A DNA stretch of 64,000 bases from Rattus norvegicus (Eukaryota; Chordata; Mammalia; Rodentia; Muridae), in the NCBI RefSeq assembly GCF_036323735.1, contig NC_086036.1, positions 20,967,564-21,031,563 on the forward strand, given 5' to 3'. Both the position numbers and the translations under genes were made by a program. This document shows, piece after piece, positions 11,100-22,799 of the stretch. Below the pieces are notes generated by a model, which had not been told where the DNA came from, searched no databases, and saw only the letters and a list, made by a program, of their open reading frames with translations. The stretch's first letter is position 1. Every line of letters starts with the position of its first letter.

Positions 11100-14000
11100 C
11101 ACAGACCCCACAGAAAATGTGCTTTCACTTGCATGTATTCCCACATGAACTTGAGCTTTGGATTGTGACGATGGCATAAAAACACACTACACTACTGTCG
11201 TGTGCTTTGAGGAGACAGGGCCGGTGACTACTACTTATTTTGGATCATCCATGACCATAACATTTTTTTCCCTTTGCACAACATTCAAGCATCACCCATT
11301 CTTAGTAGAAGCACAAGACACTACGGAGTTTTGAAAATAAAAAATAATCTCAATTCTACGATATATACTGATAGGCTTAATCTGTCCTAATTACCCATAC
11401 CTCCTCAGCAGTTAGAAGAAGCAAAGATTGAGAAGCAGGGTGGAGACAAGGCGGGGAGGTGACATTTTATTCCCAACAAGTAATCCTCCAAATGCTAAAA
11501 AAATAACAACTGAATAAAAGTCCTAAAACGATTGCACATTAAATGTGTGCAGGCAAAAATCACACATGGCTGGCTTTTAAAACTAAATCTCAGGTCATGA
11601 AAGCAATTGCAGCCATGCCTACAGTGTGGTATATAGAGGCTTAGTTTCCTTTTTGGTCAGGATGATGGAATATCCAGGTACAATTACTGTGTTTTTGCAT
11701 CATCTAGAGACATAGAACCTGCTCCTCTTTTCATCTCTTACTGGGGCACACATTACTTTTAATGTTCTAAAATTTTACAGACAACTAAAACAACAGCAGT
11801 CATTTAAAGCAAGAAAAAAAAAGAACATGAAATGCACTCTAAATGCAATTACTGTTATTTTTGTTTTAAAATGGAAGAGGAATCATTTTCCTTAAATTGG
11901 CCAGACAGCTGACTTCGATGTAGAAGGATGAGCTGCAAGGCTGGCAGCTCTAACTTAGGATGCACAGGCTGTCACTTGGTTGAAACAAGTTTACTGCTTC
12001 CTTTTAGTCCACCTAAACTCCGTTTGGATGCTGTGCCATCTCCACGAATGTGTTTAGTAAGAACATACTATTCCTGACACTTGCATATCAGTGAAATACG
12101 AAGCTTATGATTGTCCTAAAATTACTCAGGTCCATGTGCATGTGACCTCTAGGAAGATTAACGCAGGAATCCCACGCTTTCTAGAGCCACACTCTCCCAG
12201 CTTCCCCCCAGGAACCTTACTTCTTGCCATCTCTCCAACAGCATAAGGCCCACCTGTCAGCTCACCTGGCCCTGACACTTATTCAAACTGTCTTTCTGTC
12301 ATTTATACAACACTCTTGATGGCATTTTCTGGCAGCTTCTAACGCTCAGTGTACCACAGTCTGGAAAACATTAGAAGTATGGAAGGCTGCCTTGAGTCTC
12401 AGGAGCTGCTGTTAAGTGCTTGGCAGTGTCACAGGGCTGAGCCACCTGCCTGGAAGAAGTTTTCCTCACTAGCAAATTCTACCCTCTCGCTCACCTCCAA
12501 AACTCAAGTATTCATAAATGCTATACTGTTTCGGTGCTCCATGCATGGTGGTCTGTGTGAAAGTCAAAGCATTTAATAAAACAAAACCCAAACAGTATGG
12601 CAAAACCTCAGACATCTTAATCTCCGCTTTCTTTTCCTCTGGATGCCTGCCTTCTACGTCCCTTCAAACATGGACCACCTGATGGTTATGTAATGATGAA
12701 CTCAAGTGGAAACATTCTCATTCCTAATTCTCCTCTGCTCCTCAAAGGACAAAGAAAAAATAAAGCAAAAATGTATAGATGAGTCATAAATATAAAAACC
12801 CTAATATCTATAACAGAGGCTTAATTCAGACTGATGCAATTCACCAGCTCATCTTGCCAAATCTTTCATAATTATTTGCTTCACTAAGAAAATCTTGCAG
12901 AGCAGAGATCTCCTTGTAATACTGTGCATCCTAAAGAGAATTGTATGGAATTTCAAAGAAAAGAGCAGATCTACTTTGAAGCTCAGAGCCCTCTGGTTTC
13001 ATTAGGCAGGAGCTGACAACAGAGCCCAACATCAGAGGGAAGCGGAGGTAAGCATTTCAGAGCTGGATCACTCTATAATACTGGAAAATTAATTTGTGCT
13101 GTGCAGACATCCAACGATTGCTCTCTGCCAATGCCAGGGCCAGTAGAGAATCAGTTCATTAGCTGGGCTGCAGAAGATGGCCCAGCTTCTCAGCAGGGCA
13201 TCTAAACTCTTTCCCACATGACCAAGGTCTCCCAGGGACTAATTTCATACAGTTGGGAAAGAAGTAGAGTCTAAAAAAATAAGTTTTGTGCTTTGTGTCA
13301 GGACTAACAGAGGGGGAGGATGACACTTGAAACCAGGACAGGGAAGGGAAGGAAACAAGGTTTCGCCTCTGTGAGTGTTTGATTTTAATGGTTACTTTTA
13401 ACTGGAGAAAGTAAACTCCTTGAGAAAACCAAGCATTTAGAATTGTTTTATTTCTGGTGGGGAAGACTGACAGCTATATCCCTGGCACAGGACCAATGAG
13501 AGGTTTTTTTGGTAGGGTAGGAGGGTTTCTAAGATCTGATGGGCCTAGTTTCCTGTTGAGGACATTTTTCCAAACGTGGTTCTTTTTCAAATGCAGAGAA
13601 ATTCCCAAGCCCTGCAATGCCTACTTCCATTCAATCCCCCCTCATCCATCTGGTATACCAATTGCCACTCCAGTGCAAGGAAGCTGAGGCCTCATATTGT
13701 CCCCTCCTCTCTATGTTGCTGCCACTGCTAAGGGATAGGATTGCTCACGGCATCCACTCCCCCCCTTACATACCTACTTCTGAGTGCTTCCTTTCTCACT
13801 GTAATTTAAAAAATAACAATTTGAAGTATTGCTAAAACCTTATCCGTGCTAACAGGACCACTCAGGAGGGAAAGCTCTGACTTGGAAGCAAGAGGGAAAG
13901 ATAGGGAATTCCCAGAACCCGTGTAAAAGCTAGACACACTGTCACATATCTGTATACTCGGTGGCTTTGCAGCAAGATGCAAGGTGGAGCTAAAAGAAGC

Positions 14001-15660
14001 TCTAAAACTTGAGGGCCCGGTTCTCCTGACATGGGGAGTAACATTCATGAAAGAAAAGATGAAGAATGATACCTGAAGTTGCTACCTGATGCTAAGACAC
14101 ACTGCGGTAGCTGGGTGCACACGGTGTGTATAGGCAAGCATACATGACACATAACGGCCTTCCTCATAGCCTGTTTACTCTCCCTGGATGGAGATGTACT
14201 TTCACTCTGTTGTGGACAAGTGCAAGCTGGAAGGTTAGAGAAGCTCACTAATGTGTCTATGGCCACAATGCAAGTCTACAGCAGCCCTACTCGCTCTACT
14301 TCCTAAGTCCAAATAAAAGGAGCCCAAAGGCTTGGAAAACTCCCCTCCGACGACGGCAGGAGAAACAAATTTCTAACCATTTAAATTTGATTTCTGAATG
14401 CATTGTTCCATAGAAACATGGCCATGTTTTGTATTTACTTTCCATGGTGTTATTAAGACATTACTATAGTTCAGCTGCATTATGACTAAAATAGGCTTTT
14501 GTGAGTGGCTGGGGAACTAAAACACATTTTGCAGGAAAAAAATGGACTTATAAATCAAGCTTCTTTTCAGTACATAGTAAGGAGAAGATTGGTAATAGTA
14601 GGTATTACGTTTTTATTTGAATATATCTTATATTACAAACTTGATGTCAAATGCAAAAGCGTAGAACTTTCTGAAATCATTTTATAACTCTCCTCTACAC
14701 AGCCTCTAGCATTTATCCACACGCCCAAACTAATGTTTGTATAAACCTGTTCAGTAAATATTAGTTAAAACTGATTTACTAAGCACCCTGGACCTGGCTT
14801 TTTCTTTTACTTAACTCACTGGCTCATCAAAGCAAGTTTGTTACCAATTACTTTTTATTGAAGCTGCTTTTTATTTCTCAGATTTATTACTATGGTTTTG
14901 AATATCCAAATGGAAACAAATATCAGCAACAAACCCCTGTGTGCTGTATTAGGAGCCTGCGGAAGAAAAACAACGGAGCGAAAGGATGGTGCTAAGCCTT
15001 CTGCAGCCCAAAGACTGGCTGGGCTGAGAGACTGCTTGGGATTTGTCTCCTATTTGTGGGAATATTTCATTTCCTGCTCTTTTTAAAAGGGCAGAGCCAT
15101 CACTGGGGTCGCTTCTGACAAACCCATTTGTTTTCTCTTCTCTACATGTGAGAGCAAGCCTCACTGGCTTCCCTCTGCCCCACATCACCTCCTTCCTGCA
15201 CCCTTCCCTCCTCCTCCTCCTCCTCCCTTCCTTCTCCTTTCTCTTTTGAAAACTCTAATGACTAGAATAAACTAAAATGTCAACATTTGCAATTCTGGAG
15301 CTTCATTTGAGCAATAAAAATAATAATTAAAAGGGTAAAACCTTAGAGAGAGTTCTTCATTTTATATGGTTTGCCAGCAATGATGCACATTCGAAAAAAA
15401 AAGAAAAAGAAAAAAAGAAAAAGAAAAGCCAGTAAAAGAATTAATTAGAAACAGGCTAAGCTCAACGAGCTCTGCAAGTTAATGAAGCAAAGAGGAAAAT
15501 GTCATCTGCGAGACCCAGAGCTGTGCAGGCTCAGATAATATCCACTCCTGCCTTCCTCTCCTAACTAAACCTCTAATCTCTGCTGGAGAAATCAATGCTA
15601 ATGACGTGGATTTACCAAGAAGTGACAGGAGCATAACGCCAGGAGAGCTGCTCACATTCT
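11100..15660. other. Longest repeat-poor stretch; no gene recognised
   Basis: More than 4 kb without a recognisable SINE, L1 or large microsatellite, unlike the rest of the window. Composition is balanced. Small ORFs (for example 12349-12576, 13457-13687, 13806-14048) occur on both strands in conflicting frames and show no gene-like context. A short segment ending in a good donor (GAG|GTAAGC at 13048) has only a weak acceptor near 13003. TAAT-rich words cluster at 15430-15610, for example GCTAATGACGTGGATTT. Confidence 0.55.
15190..15428. repeat. Pyrimidine-rich CTC run and A-rich run
   Basis: (CTC)n/CTTCC at 15200-15245 and an A-rich (AAAAAG)n tract at 15393-15428; simple low-complexity sequence. 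Confidence 0.85.
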
Positions 15661-15699
15661 GAGGAACTGTGTCCTGGTGGGAACACTCAGCACTTCAGG

Positions 15700-16770
15700 C
15701 TGACAGCACCATGTTCTTCTACATGCTTCATGTGGGACTCCACATAATGGAAGGGCTTCATTTTCTTTTATTTTATTATTGTTCTTCTGTTGTCAATTGG
15801 CTTTTTATATTGCTCCCTCTACTCTCTCTCCAAAGCATCATTGTCTTCTCTGGTCATACGATTCCCATCATTGCCATCAATGGCCACATACTATAACCAG
15901 GGCCTATTTCCTCTTTCTTTAGAACAGTTCTCTGTGGCTCAATGATACACATGGTTTTGAGCACACGGGGCCTTGCTCTTTCCTTTCTTTCTTTCCTCCT
16001 CTCTCTTTCACACTCATATAAAAGAACTTATGTGCACATCCATAGTTATAAACTACATAAGGATGTTTTATTTATGATGTGCAGGGTGTGTGGAATTGGT
16101 CTTGCAAGGTGATAACAGAAGTGACAACTTTCCCATGTGACATATAATCATCCCATTTCCACAGCTCGGGGACTGTGTCTACATGGATCCCATCTTAAAC
16201 ACTCAGTCCATTATGTTGTCAGATTGTAATAGTGATGTCAAGCAACTAGGATTCAACTTACCACACTGGATTTGAGTATTTAAAGTTTTCTCCTATTTTA
16301 AATAGTTCAGCTATAAGACATCTTTGGGAAGTCCCTGGGGAGATATTCTTAAAGGCATATCTATCAAAGAAAACAGAGTTGGAGAGCACTTTTGCAGAAG
16401 AACACCCATGAATATTTGGCAAGATTCAGCTACAGTAGTCTCACTGCAGCTCTTGGTTCCATGAATGCTTAGCAGGTCTTGACTCCATTGGAAGTCATGG
16501 CAGGGGACAGATCTAGGAATGACACTGCCTTGAAGACTTTCACATGTAACAGGATCCAGAAAGTGAAAAGAGTAATAGTAATAGTAATGGCCAAAAAACC
16601 TGTCCAAGATCATACTAATAAGTGGGTTTATACCTTAATTACTAAGGAGAAGTTTAAAGGTAAAAACTAGTGTCGTATGTAAAGTGGTCCTAGGATAGGA
16701 TAGAGGGAAAGTAAATATAAACAATAGGACTAATTTTTTTGCCCAGGGCACAAGTTTGCACAAGTTTGCT
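15700..16770. other. Single-copy DNA, nothing recognised
   Basis: No repeat family or coherent coding signal. Overlapping ORFs at 16311-16613 (-) and 16479-16670 (+) conflict and are unsupported. Confidence 0.55.
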
Positions 16771-16772
16771 TT

Positions 16773-16773
<1 letters not shown>

Positions 16774-16825
<52 letters not shown>
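16774..16825. repeat. (GT)26 microsatellite
   Basis: Perfect GT run of 26 units. Confidence 0.98.
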
Positions 16826-16827
<2 letters not shown>

Positions 16828-17154
16828 GTTGGGGATTGGATTGTAGGATTCGTAACTAGCTAAGGGTTTTGATGATACCCTTTCTCCCCACACCCCAGGA
16901 TTCTGCACAGTATTTTCATCATTATCAAAGGTAATTAGCAGGTAGCAAACCTCCAGTTCACAGCACCTTGTAATTCCAGTACCTTCCAATGAAGATGTAT
17001 GATAACTCCAGCAACAGTAACGATCAGTTAGTGTCTATGGGCAAGAAAGAGGAATGACAAGAAGAAACGGCTCATAGGAAGCTGTCCTCTATCTGGAACT
17101 GGACCTTTTGTTTACTAAATTATGGCTTTTATGTGGGCATCATAAGTTTGCCCT

Positions 17155-17216
17155 GTTGACTATTCTCTGTCTCTCTGACTCTCTGACTCTCTGTCTTGCT
17201 CTCTGTCTCTCTCTGT

Positions 17217-17286
<70 letters not shown>

Positions 17287-17299
17287 CTGTGTGTGTGTA
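17155..17299. repeat. (TCTG)/(TC)30/(TG)5 microsatellite
   Basis: An imperfect CTCTGAC/TCTG lead-in grades into a perfect (TC)n at 17224-17284, then CCC and a short TG run. Confidence 0.97.
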
Positions 17300-17842
17300 T
17301 CTGTCTTTATCCTCTCTGCTTAAAAAGTAGTAAATTTCCATATTGTTGTTCATATAATCTTCCTTTATGTTAACCCTCCTTTCCTCCCTCTTCAACTCCT
17401 ACATCCCACCACATCTCATACTTGCCTAAATTTTCAGCCTGGTATTCTCTCTAACTTCTGTCTTTTGTGTTTCCTTTTCAACTGTTATATTGTCCCTTTC
17501 CTTCTGTAAGCCAGGCATTCCCCACCCATAATGGCCCTTTACTTTCCTGACTTCTACATATGCTAGCTAAACACAAAGATGTATAGATGCAATTCCGAGA
17601 ATCTACATATTAGAGTGCACATGTACAACAGGTCTTGGAGGGCCTTGACTTTACAAACCTCATTTTTCCTTACAGTGGAATAAAATTTTATTGTAGGTAT
17701 GTATACCACAACTTTTTGCTTTTATCAATTGATAGAGATCGAGACTGGTTCTTTGGCTGTGATGAACACAGCAACATTAAAAACAGCTAGACCAATGTCT
17801 TTGGCATATTAAAACTTTGCTTAGATTGCCAGCAGTGGATTT

Positions 17843-17847
<5 letters not shown>

Positions 17848-17933
<86 letters not shown>

Positions 17934-17945
17934 TGCGTGTGTATA
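17848..17945. repeat. Compound (TA)n(GA)n(TG)n microsatellite
   Basis: About 26 TA units (17848-17900), about 11 AG units (17901-17922) and a TG run with one CG (17924-17942), inside an ancient L1. Confidence 0.97.
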
Positions 17946-18060
17946 TGTACATACTTTATTCGTAGCTTAAGATCTGTACATTGATTTTGATAGTGGTTTT
18001 ACTAATTTATACCCTACCAACAGTGAATAAAATTTCCGTATTACTCACTCACTGGTATGA

Positions 18061-18085
18061 GCTGTCATGATTTTTTCATGACAGC
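18061..18085. repeat. Perfect 10-bp inverted repeat (hairpin)
   Basis: GCTGTCATGA, five T, then TCATGACAGC: an exact 10-bp stem with a T5 loop inside the ancient L1. Probably a local template-switch product; no function implied. Confidence 0.85.
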
Positions 18086-18219
18086 CATCCTGTCTGAAGT
18101 GAGATAGAATCTCAAAACAATTTAACTTGCATTTTTTCTGCTGTCTAATGATGCTGAGTACTTCTAAAATTGCATATTAACTACTTGCCTTTCTTCTTTA
18201 GAGAATTATCTGTTAGGGA

Positions 18220-18528
18220 GACCCAAGATGCCTTCTGAATATCTCTATTTATGCCCATAGACAAATACTATTCTCAACCTAAATCAGAGAAATTTCTCTT
18301 TGTTATGAATGACAGTGAAGGCACAGACACATGGCTGCTCCAGGTACTGAGAATGACTGATGTTTGAGTGCTCACTCCAAACAGAATATTTGCACCAACC
18401 CACCCAAGGCTCGTTTCAAGAAAGAAGGCAAAACATGTATGATATAGAAGATGAGGTGAGCATAAAATACTCTTTCATGGACAAGGTACACCTGATGAAA
18501 TCATGGTCTATTACTAGCTGTGATTTTC
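18220..18528. other. Unresolved segment, possibly an old interspersed repeat
   Basis: Lies between two L1 pieces and has the feel of a diverged rodent retroposon, but no diagnostic motif could be fixed. It includes the first third of a 146-codon ORF (18360-18800) that then runs into antisense L1 3' UTR, so that ORF is not a gene. Confidence 0.3.
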
Positions 18529-18541
18529 TACAAAGGATATT

Positions 18542-19174
18542 TTTTTTCCCTGTGTACTTCAATTATATATTGGTCAACTATTCCTTTTTTTTTATTAACT
18601 TGAGTATTTCTTATATACATTTCGAGTGTTATTCCCTTTCCCGGTTTCCGGGCAAACATCCCCCTCCCCCCTCCCCTTCCTTATGGGTGTTCCCCTCCCA
18701 ACCCTCCCCCCATTGCCGCCCTCCCCCCAACAGTCTAGTTCACTGGGGGCTCAGTCTTAGCAGGACCCAGGGCTTCCCCTTCCACTGGTGCTCTTACTAG
18801 GATATTCATCGCTACCTATGAGGTCAGAGTCCAGGGTCAGTCCATGTATAGTCTTTAGGTAGTGGCTTAGTCCCTGGAAGCTCTGGTTGCTTGGCATTGT
18901 TGTACATATGGGGTCTCGAGCCCCTTCAAGCTCTTCCAGTTCTTTCTCTGATTCCTTCAATAGGGGACCTATTCTCAGTTCAGTGGTTTACTGCTGGCAT
19001 TCGCCTCTGTATTTGCTGTATTCTGGCTGTGTCTCTCAGGAGCGATCTACATCCGGCTCCTGTCGGTCTGCACTTCTTTGCTTCATCCATCTTGTCTAAT
19101 TGGGTGGCTGTATATGTATGGGCCACATGAGGGGCAGGCTCTGAATGGGTGTTCCTTCAGTCTCTGTTTTAATG
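18542..19174 (-). mobile_element. 5'-truncated L1 3' UTR with 13-bp TSD and possible 3' transduction
   Basis: TACAAAGGATATT is duplicated exactly at 18529-18541 and 19175-19187. Reading the minus strand, about 580 bp of L1 3' UTR (19174 down to about 18594) ends in a short A tail (18585-18593). Then comes a 37-bp non-L1 segment (18548-18584), a second A tail (18541-18547) and the TSD. The 3' UTR is about 95% like the one at 32.1-32.7 kb, so it is a young copy. Two tails separated by unique DNA inside one TSD is the classic picture of read-through past the L1 poly(A) site. Confidence 0.88.
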
Positions 19175-19283
19175 TACAAAGGATATTCTCAAGGTAAGAA
19201 GTACTTAACATACTGTTACAATTTGTACATGTGTCCAGCTTAAAGACATGACATACAGGTTGTAGTATAGAATAATACACTGT

Positions 19284-19790
19284 ATCACAACCGGATATAG
19301 ATGTCTCCTGAGAGACATGGCCAGAACATGTCCAATACAGAGGCTAATGGTAGCACCACTGAACTGAGAACAGGCCCCCCATTGGAGAAATTAGAGAAAG
19401 GATTGAAAGAGCTGAAGGGGCTTGCAACCCCATATGAACAAAAATGCCAAACAACCAGAGCTTCCAGTCCAGGGACTAAACCACTACCCAAAGACTATAC
19501 ATGGACTGACCCTGGGCTCCAACCTCATAGGTAGCAGTGAATATCCTAGTAAGAGCACCAGTGGAAGGGGAAGCCCTGGGTCCTGCTAAGACTGAACCCC
19601 CAGTGAACATGATTTTTGTGGGGAGGGTGGTAATGGGGGGAGGATGGGGAGGGGAACACCCATATAGAACGGGAGGGGGAGGGGCTAGGGGGCTGATGGA
19701 CAGGAAACCGGGAAAGGGAACAATATTTGAAATGTAAATAAGAATTACCCAATTTAATAAAAATGGAAAAAAGCAAATAAAAAAAGAACA
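19284..19790 (+). mobile_element. L1 3' UTR fragment, sense, facing the previous L1
   Basis: Plus-strand L1 3' end: GGAAGGGGAAGCCCTGGGTC near 19562 is the reverse complement of the antisense block at 18764. It ends with AATATTTGAAATGTAAATAA and an A-rich tail at about 19770-19797. It differs from the neighbour by scattered substitutions, so it is a separate older insertion. No clear TSD. Confidence 0.92.
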
Positions 19791-19799
19791 TATACCTGC

Positions 19800-20480
19800 A
19801 TTTGTGTTTTCATTTAATTAGTTTCTTTATTTCATTACTAGACATAGATTTGTCAGATATTTTTAAAAACCTGTCTATAATAAAAAATTTACTTTCCTTA
19901 TCAATATTTATATTTATTTATACATTGCTCCCATGCAATATTGTTTTGCCTATGATGCTCTTTGATTCATATTCCAGTGACTTTGTACCTAGGAGAAGCT
20001 GTACACAAAATGTATCAAGTATTTGTGCATGGCCATGTTTTATTGGTTGTGAGAAGTAGTTTCACTTCTGAATATTTTATTTGGTAAAGTTATAGGAAAA
20101 GTAAATGTATCTTTTCTCTATTTGAGAAGTAATGAGGTTGAAAGTGTTGACCTCCAGTGATCCACTTCATTCTTCTCCTTTCTCCGTCTAGCTCCTTATA
20201 CACAAGCAGTATAGATCTCACATCTTGATTGCATGAGAGCATTCCATCGTTCAATGGTATTCATTGTGTATCCAATGGCTTCCTTTTGGAGGGATAAAAT
20301 TTTTAGTGAAAGTTTTATTAATAAGACTAAAATACCTATTATGACTACTTTTAATTTGTAGCTCCTTGGGTACAAATGAACTTTTATGGATAAATAACTA
20401 GTGCAAATTACAAAGGTGGTTAAGCCTTTCTGATATTATTGTATGATATGAGTTTATGGACATACAATTGGAACATACAA
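19800..20480. other. Single-copy AT-rich DNA
   Basis: No recognisable element; the 85-codon ORF at 19802-20059 has no supporting context. Confidence 0.55.
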
Positions 20481-20485
20481 TTTGG

Positions 20486-20585
20486 AAATCCTTTAAGAGA
20501 GAAAGAAAGAAACAAAGAAAGACAAAAGAAGACAGGAAGAAGAAAATGGAAAGGAAGGAAGGAATACAAGGAAGGAATACAAGAA
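20486..20585. repeat. Purine-rich low-complexity (GAAA/GGAA)
   Basis: About 100 bp of A/G-rich sequence, imperfect GAAA then GGAA units. Confidence 0.9.
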
Positions 20586-20755
20586 CTGAGCATAAGGTTC
20601 TTAAATGAAAACATCGAATATTCTGACTTTCTGTGTACCATATTTAAGGGCCAAGTTATATAACACATAAAAGTGTATACACTCACTTCTATACTGTATA
20701 TTCTATACCATTTATTACATATATTTTAGACAAGCATATGCATACTCAGAAATGG

Positions 20756-20783
<28 letters not shown>
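20756..20783. repeat. (AT)14 microsatellite
   Basis: Perfect AT run. Confidence 0.97.
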
Positions 20784-20786
<3 letters not shown>

Positions 20787-20867
20787 CAATGATGTTAAAT
20801 TCTTAAAATTTTAGTGACAATTTGAGTTTTCCTGGGAAGAAGGAATTAATAGTAGTCTTTCATAAGA

Positions 20868-21665
20868 TTATGGGCCAGATCAGTTTCCTGTCAGCCAGCA
20901 CTTCTTGGCATCAACAATAGAGACTGAGTTTGGTGGCCGCATATGGTGGATCCCCAGTTGAAGCAGTCTGTTTGTAAATGTTTATGCCTTTCCTTCACTC
21001 TCTACTCCACTGTTTGTCCCTGTATTTCCTTTAGACAGGAGCAATTCTGGGTTAAAATTTTGAGATGGGTGGGAGGCCCCCTCTACCAACTGGAGGCCAT
21101 GCCTAACCTCTGGCTAAGGTCTCTGCAAGTTCTCCCTCCCCGTTATTCGGCTTTTCAGTTAATCTCATCCCTGTTGGGTCTTGGGAGCCTCTTGCTTACC
21201 TGGCATCTGGGACTTGCTGGTGGCTACTCCCAGTTCCTCATCCCCCATTGCTACACACCTCTATTCAAATTCCTGACCCACTGTATATCATCCCTGTCTC
21301 CTCTCATACCTGATCTTGTCCCTCTTCCCCTCTTCCTTTCTTCTTCCCAAGTCCTTCCCACCCTCTACCTCCTGTGAGAATTTGTTCCCATTCGAAGGAG
21401 TGAAGCATGCACATTTTGGTCTTCCTTCTTGAGCTTCATATGGCCTGTGAATTGTATCTTGGGTATTCTGATCTTTTGGGCCAATATCCACTTATCAGTG
21501 AGTGCATATCATGTGTGTTCTTTTGTGACTGACTGGGTTAGCTCGCTCAGGGTGATATTTTCTTATTCTATCTATTTAAATATGGGGGTACAGAGATAAA
21601 CAAAAAATTCTCAACTGTGGGATACTGAATGGCCAAAAAGCACCTAAAGAAATATTCAGAGTATC
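20868..21665 (-). mobile_element. L1 3' fragment with 5' inversion
   Basis: 20868-21578 is antisense L1 3' UTR into the ORF2 end (GGATCCCCAGTTGAAGCAGT near 20948; ATCCACTTATCAGTGAGTGC near 21487). At about 21590 orientation flips. AACAAAAAATTCTCAACTGT then GAATGGCCAAAAAGCACCTA are sense-strand ORF2, complementary to 33380-33430 of the younger L1. The intervening ORF2 of about 450 bp is missing. A flipped upstream segment joined to a 3' segment is the signature of twin priming. The extreme 3' end and tail are not recognisable. Confidence 0.82.
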
Positions 21666-21669
21666 AGGT

Positions 21670-22680
21670 AATAGCTCTGAATTAATACTTTATGAATAAG
21701 TGATCAGTAGTTATTCCTGCTGTCCTTGACTTTTCTAAAATATTCCACAGAACTATCTTGGGTGGCTGAGGTTTTCACCAATCGAATTAATAAAGACTTA
21801 TTCTTGCTGCTGACAGTGGACAGTATATTAGATAATGTCATGTACCTGGTCACCTGAAAGTCACATACTCACTTTATATTCTGTCTGAATAGTCATTCTG
21901 ATTTTAGCTCATTACTTCTAAATATGGTAAGATGTAAAGTGAAATTGATAGTGGGCATCTATTCTATTTGTATGTTCTTTAGATTACTAAATCTCCACAT
22001 TGCAGAAATCTATATTGCCATAAATTCATAAAACAAGTGTGTTGTAAAATCAAGTCCTGGGATAATGAAAGGGTACAGTGAATTTTTCTTGGAAGAATGT
22101 AGAGCTATGGAGAGAGCGGATCTTGGTATGTTATTGCAATTCCTTTCAGACAGTTGTCTGTACACAACTTGTTTTTGGTTGTTTTGGTTTTACATTGTCT
22201 TGGTAATGTAATAGTAATGGCTCTCCATTCTTATGAATGTTTTTGGACACAGTTTGGGTTTCTGTACAAACAACCAAATATTACAGTTTTAAATAATATG
22301 ACAGACTGCAGCCTGTAATTGCTTTTCAAATAAAACAAAGGACTTTTCTCAGTGCTACCCTATGCTAACAGCTCTGTATTCATGATAGCTATGGTCTTTT
22401 CTAGACCACTCTAAACTTCAGTGAACCCCAGAAAAAGATGCCACTTGATTAATTAGAAGATGTGTCATTTTCGCTGTGGCATAAACATTTACAAACAGTG
22501 TATATAAAGTACAGAGGATGAAGCACATACCTTTGGGGAAATACCTTTAAACCAGATGATGTTGCATGGTTTCAACCAATATATCAATATGAATATCAAC
22601 TGATGTAGCTGTATGTGTATGTGTATGAACATACACACAGGCCCTCACACAAGCACGGAACCTACTAACTATGGGCTTAC
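21670..22680. other. Single-copy DNA, nothing recognised
   Basis: AT-rich, no repeat or coding signal identified. Confidence 0.55.
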
Positions 22681-22684
22681 TACT

Positions 22685-22765
22685 CTCTAATCTGCAGGGA
22701 TCTACCTGCCTCTGCCTCCCCAGCCCTGGATTGACAAAAGTGCCTGTCATATGGCCTGGGTTACT
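22685..22765 (-). mobile_element. B1 SINE fragment, antisense
   Basis: CTACCTGCCTCTGCCTCCCC followed by AGCCCTGGATTGACAAAAGT is the antisense B1 right-to-left core (cctgcctctgcctcccgagtgctgggatt). Only about 80 bp is recognisable. Confidence 0.75.
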
Positions 22766-22799
22766 TTTTATGTGAGTACCGAACATTGTTCTCATATCC

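Larger units (their letters stand above)
17330..18180 (-). mobile_element. Ancient L1 fragment, antisense (3' UTR and ORF2 C-terminus)
   Basis: Order matches antisense L1 ORF2. A GTATGTATACCACAACTTTT block (near 17700) parallels the GATGTACCACATTTTCTG block of the 33-kb copy. GATGAACACAGCAACATT (17760) parallels GATGAACATAGTGG. The TACCCTACCAACAGTG block (18010) and AATCTCA with TTGCATTT (18110) follow in the right order. Divergence is high, so this is an old subfamily. A compound microsatellite at 17848-17945 interrupts it. Confidence 0.75.

Noticed and set aside
13003..13047. Micro-exon ending at GAG|GTAAGC
   Set aside because: Acceptor side is weak and the segment is too short to judge.
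18360..18800. 146-codon ORF (+)
   Set aside because: Its second half is antisense L1 3' UTR; the frame crosses an L1 insertion boundary.
20943..21377. 144-codon ORF (+)
   Set aside because: Lies entirely in antisense L1 3' UTR.
20843..21687. GAATTAATA direct repeats as the TSD of the inverted L1
   Set aside because: Only 9 bp of AT-rich sequence with no A tail beside it; chance match likely.
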